Shown: piece by piece, positions 60,852-64,000 of the stretch | Numbering within the stretch: position 1 is the first letter of the stretch | Layout: every line of letters starts with the position of its first letter | From: Zhengitettix transpicula | Taxonomy: Eukaryota; Arthropoda; Insecta; Orthoptera; Tetrigidae | Length of the DNA stretch: 64,000 nt | Direction: 5' to 3' | NCBI GenBank assembly: GCA_037074705.1 | Contig: CM073593.1 | Location: forward strand, 14,947,001 to 15,011,000 | Notes under the pieces: model-generated | What the model was told of the DNA's origin: nothing | Seen by the model: only the letters and a program-made list of their open reading frames with translations | Databases searched by the model: none | Translations under genes and position numbers: made by a program

Positions 60852-61314
60852 CTGAAATCATAAGACAATATAATGGCTCTTATTTGTGTGAAATTACCAA
60901 GTTTAAGGATAAAGCTCAAGAAAGCTCAAGAAAGTTCAAAAGCGAGGACAGAGGGAATGGGGAATAGATATGAAAGATGGGGCAAAGAAGTGTTAAGGCG
61001 AGAAGGCCAAAGTGGTAGAAAAAAATAAGGACATTGCACACAAAATAATTGATTTGCATAGGAAAGAGAGAAGCTGAAGATGCGTCACCATGTCGGACTG
61101 AATACAATAAACCTACATATTGAACGAGGAAATCTGTATGAATGTTCCAATAGGTTCTTGAATGTATTTGTACACAAATTTTACAAGACCCAGAACAAAG
61201 ATTGTGGGGTCATAAATACCTAGCATAAAGGCAGTGATGTAGCTAGGATTTTCGACACTCGGAAACAGTTTCCCAAAAGGCAATGGGGAGGTGAACTTTT
61301 TTTGTAAAAAACAT
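60852..61314. other. Myo9 intron upstream of exon 1, no feature seen
   Basis: Contains small AAAGCTCAAG tandem repeats at 60910-60940. No earlier motor exon is visible before the Gypsy element. Confidence 0.4.
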
Positions 61315-61531
61315 TGTATGACATATAACACTGTAGCATAATGTTGATACACCACAGATGATACACACTTCAAGAAAAAGTTTACTACTTTGTGGTGCTC
61401 TATGACTGTTTGGTTTCCATGACGACAAACGTCGTTGATTGTATTGTGCATTCAGTCTTGATAAACATTTTATAATACTATTGAATACAATTTAGTATTT
61501 AATTAAAGCTTAGCTACCAATATTAGCTAAA
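61315..61531 (+). repeat. Gypsy 5' LTR
   Basis: Shares CTGTAGC(A/G)TAATGTTGAT, GATGAT, AGTTTACTAC and TGCTCTATGA with 63890-64000. Left border uncertain; right border set by the primer-site-like sequence. Confidence 0.7.
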
Positions 61532-61659
61532 GTTGGTGACCCCAACGTGACTGTCATTTCAAGAAGATATGGCACCTACTGCTTTGTTGGGACAATGATC
61601 TACAGCGTCTGATGTTGGTATTCAGTTGCAGTGATTGTTGTAGAACCAGTCAAGTTACC

Positions 61660-62250
61660 TACGTTCTGGCGAAACAACACCACTAAATGATTTACTGTGG
61701 TTGAGGTAGCTTTGCACATGCACTGCATCACTTCTGACTTCACCAAATACAACTATGTTTTGGTCAATTTGGATGAACCTACTTTAGACTCTGTGATTGA
61801 CAACACGCATTCACCACCAGCGGAAGATAAATACGATAAAGTGTCAGCTAGTGAGAACATTGAACGAGATGACAGAGAAACATTTCTGTTGGCTGTTGCG
61901 CAACCAGGTGACTACCAAAGGTAAGCCTTATATTAAGATGCGGTTTTTGTCAGATGGACAATGTACTAATGATGTTCTTTGCACCTTATTTTTTGAAAAT
62001 TTGTCTAACAAAATTCATAGGTTATTAGTCTTGAGCCAGACACAACATTCCCACATTTTAACGAGTAGGCATGAGATGTTGCAGCTGCAATTAGACTTTA
62101 TCTTGCATTCGGTCCTACAGCAATGTGTGCTCTCTAAGCTCCCAATCCTACCTCATCTCTCACGTTCCGAAGATATTTTGGAAATGCTCACTACGGAGGT
62201 GCGCAAACTGGCAAATGATGGGAAAGCTAATGAAGCATTTGCAGAGTAGC
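61660..62250 (+). pseudogene. Gypsy gag remnant
   Basis: TFWRNNTT, then ITSDFTKYNYVLVNLDEPTL and HSPPAEDKYDKV, typical of the insect Gypsy gag start. A frameshift near 61880, then DVLCTLFFENLSNKIHRLL in another frame. Confidence 0.8.
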
Positions 62251-62439
62251 AATCATGATAGATACTGCAGTCAAGATTCCAAGCGAAGTCCACCCTCACA
62301 TCAGTTTTCACCTAATACTGCAAGAGTATGTGATGGTATCACAAAAAGTTTGGTACATCCACTAACAAGTGTCTCCAACCATGGACTGAAAACTTGGTCT
62401 GCCGTCTTCACTGCAGGCAGTAGAAGGCGTGGGGGATTT

Positions 62440-62940
62440 GGTAAACTGCCTGGTAGTATTCAACTTGCACAATGGACTGCATTTTTTAGTTGACGTAGGT
62501 GACAATATCACGGTATTACAGAAAAGTGCATTTGCACCTCATGTTCAACCTAATCATTTTTATAATGTGGCAAATGGAGCATGTATGACTTTTACTTCAC
62601 AATCTTAGTTTAAAACATGCAATTCAACGGCGATTCATCATTGTAGACGTGTCAAGACCCATTTTAGGTTCTTACTTTCTGCACTCTTAACAACTTCTTA
62701 GTGGATATTCAAGGGCGTAGACTTCTGGATAATAGTACACTCCTGTCTGTCGCTATAAAATCTCATTATAAAATCTCAATCTCCTTCAGTTAGCAACTTA
62801 ACTGCAGAACTGCACTCCTTCAGCAGTTTCCAACCGTATGGTTTTCACCAATAAAAAGCCAGTCGTTAAAGGCCTAGTTCAACATTATATCACCACAACT
62901 GGACTGCTGGTGTATCATATGATTCGTCGAAAATAAGTTT
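62440..62940 (+). pseudogene. Gypsy protease remnant and pre-RT linker
   Basis: FLVDVGDNITVLQ corresponds to the retropepsin 'FLVDTGAxxSV' active site with Asp kept. It ends with VKGLVQHYITTTGLLVYH, the segment just before the RT in Gypsy pol; the RT and RNase H that should follow are deleted. Confidence 0.72.
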
Positions 62941-62959
62941 GGCCTCGGATGTTGGCCGC

Positions 62960-63420
62960 CATCTCAACATGGGAGATGTGTTTGCTTTACCAACAAAAAA
63001 AAATTCTCGCCACACTTTGGTGCCTACGAAAAATTTCCCGATGCCCAATGAACGTTTTGCACATGTCCATGTGAACATCATTGAAACTTTTCCACCTATA
63101 AGAGGGATACCATTATGTGCTAACGATGATTGATCACTTTTCAAGGTGGCCAGAGGCTGTAAAAGACATTACCTCAAATTCAATCTATTACGCCTTCATT
63201 ATGGGCTTGGTAGCAAGATTAGGCATGCCGACACCTTTTTCATGGGCTGGGTAGTAATGTTCGGTGCACCAACTTCGATGACTATCGATCATGGCCCACA
63301 ATTAGAGTCAACAGTTTTCCAAGGCCTTATTTCAATGTTGGGAAGTTGGATGAACCATATGTTTCCTTATCATCCCAGTTCAAACAAACATTGCTCAAGA
63401 TATGGCATAGAATGCTGAAG
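62960..63420 (+). pseudogene. Gypsy integrase remnant
   Basis: KNFPMPNERFAHVHVNIIET (start of the integrase core), MIDHFSRWPEAVKDIT in another frame, GAPTSMTIDHGPQLESTVFQ and MFPYHPSSNKH. These match the DDE integrase with the Asp of 'TIDHG' present. Two frameshifts. Confidence 0.8.
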
Positions 63421-63869
63421 TCGTCGCTATTATGCCAGAAATCCCAGGATTAGTACAGTGCCCTGCCAATTGTACTCCTAGGTTTGCACAGTTTTAAAGG
63501 AGGACCTAAAAATGCAGAATTGGTCTACGGGACCATTCTACGCTTACCAGGAGAATATTTCTTAGAATCCACAGTCACTACGGATCCACCAGTGTATGTG
63601 AAGATAAAATTTGAAGTATGTTAGATTTGCCCCTTCTTCTGTAACTTCATAATTGATATGCACGTAATACATGCATGTGGATTGCTTGAAGCCAGCCTTC
63701 ATTGCCAAGGAAGCGTAGCTCAAATTACTTAAATATGAGGATCCCGTCGTCATTCCTTACCGACATTTAAGTTTATCAAATGGTTGCAATTATTTTGACA
63801 AACACGTAAGTTTCACACCTATTATTAAAATGTAATAATAATTTTGTGTTTACAGTTGTTATTTGTTGT

Positions 63870-64000
63870 CTGTTGTGTTACGACTGGTGAGGGAGCCCTG
63901 TAGCGTAATGTTGATTCGCTGCAGATGATGCAGCCTTGAAGTAAAAAGAGTTTACTACATTGCGGTGCTCTATGATCACTGGTTTTCTATAACTACAAAC
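63870..64000 (+). repeat. Gypsy 3' LTR, cut by window end
   Basis: Matches the 5' LTR with about 20 percent differences by eye. Its right end lies outside the window. Confidence 0.7.

Larger units (their letters stand above)
61315..64000 (+). mobile_element. Ty3/Gypsy-type LTR retrotransposon, RT deleted
   Basis: 5' LTR about 61315-61531, primer-site-like TTGGTGACCCCAACGTGAC directly after it, gag and protease remnants, integrase remnant, then a second LTR from about 63870 to the window end that matches 61330-61430 (CTGTAGCATAATGTTGAT..., TTTACTAC...GGTGCTCTATGA). Diverged LTRs and many stops show an old, inactive copy. It lies in or upstream of the Myo9 intron. Confidence 0.85.

Noticed and set aside
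61660..62500. Extra Myo9 motor exons upstream of exon 1
   Set aside because: All open frames here match Gypsy gag and protease; none has P-loop (GESGSGKT) or switch I motifs.

Overview
The window is AT-rich, intron-rich animal DNA, most likely from an insect with a large, repeat-laden genome; I cannot name the species. The evidence is one host gene broken into short exons with GT-AG borders, spread over about 44 kb. It is surrounded and invaded by insect-type transposons: mariner, Jockey-like and other non-LTR elements, Ty3/Gypsy, Copia, Penelope-like elements and tRNA-Ser SINEs. There are no operons, CRISPR arrays or intact RNA genes.

The host gene is the 3' two thirds of a class IX unconventional myosin (Myo9), on the minus strand. 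I place 24 coding exons from 60851 down to the stop at 16918. Their phases agree at every junction and they sum to 5139 nt (1712 residues plus stop). In protein order they encode the motor from just before switch II, the long basic loop-2 insert typical of class IX, the converter and about four IQ motifs, a long Ser-rich linker, a first C1 zinc finger, a second canonical C1, a RhoGAP domain with its arginine finger, and a short acidic C terminus. The product should be an actin motor that switches off Rho. The P-loop and switch I exons must lie beyond 64000.

Layout: 1-12200 is a transposon graveyard (non-LTR RT fragments, a mariner, a Copia gag piece, two TG...CA solo-LTR-like repeats, a chain of repeat tails). 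12250-16917 is the Myo9 3' UTR and/or intergenic DNA. 16918-60851 is Myo9 with repeat-filled introns. 61315-64000 is a Gypsy element with LTRs that has lost its reverse transcriptase.

The most interesting layer is a set of about 25 hammerhead-ribozyme-like cores (CUGANGA, stem II, GAAA) inside Penelope-like elements (PLEs) and small foldback repeats. One young PLE family (best copy 50565-52028) has an ORF with zinc knuckle and GIY-YIG endonuclease, then a 3' terminal repeat with an intact-looking minimal type I hammerhead. Other families carry two hammerhead-like cores in opposite orientation on the arms of a palindrome. Many copies lie in sense orientation inside Myo9 introns. Hammerheads in PLEs are established knowledge; the twin-hammerhead foldbacks, the two-element palindrome at 25845-26550 and the conserved CAG|GTAAG motif next to the ribozyme are the parts I would follow up.
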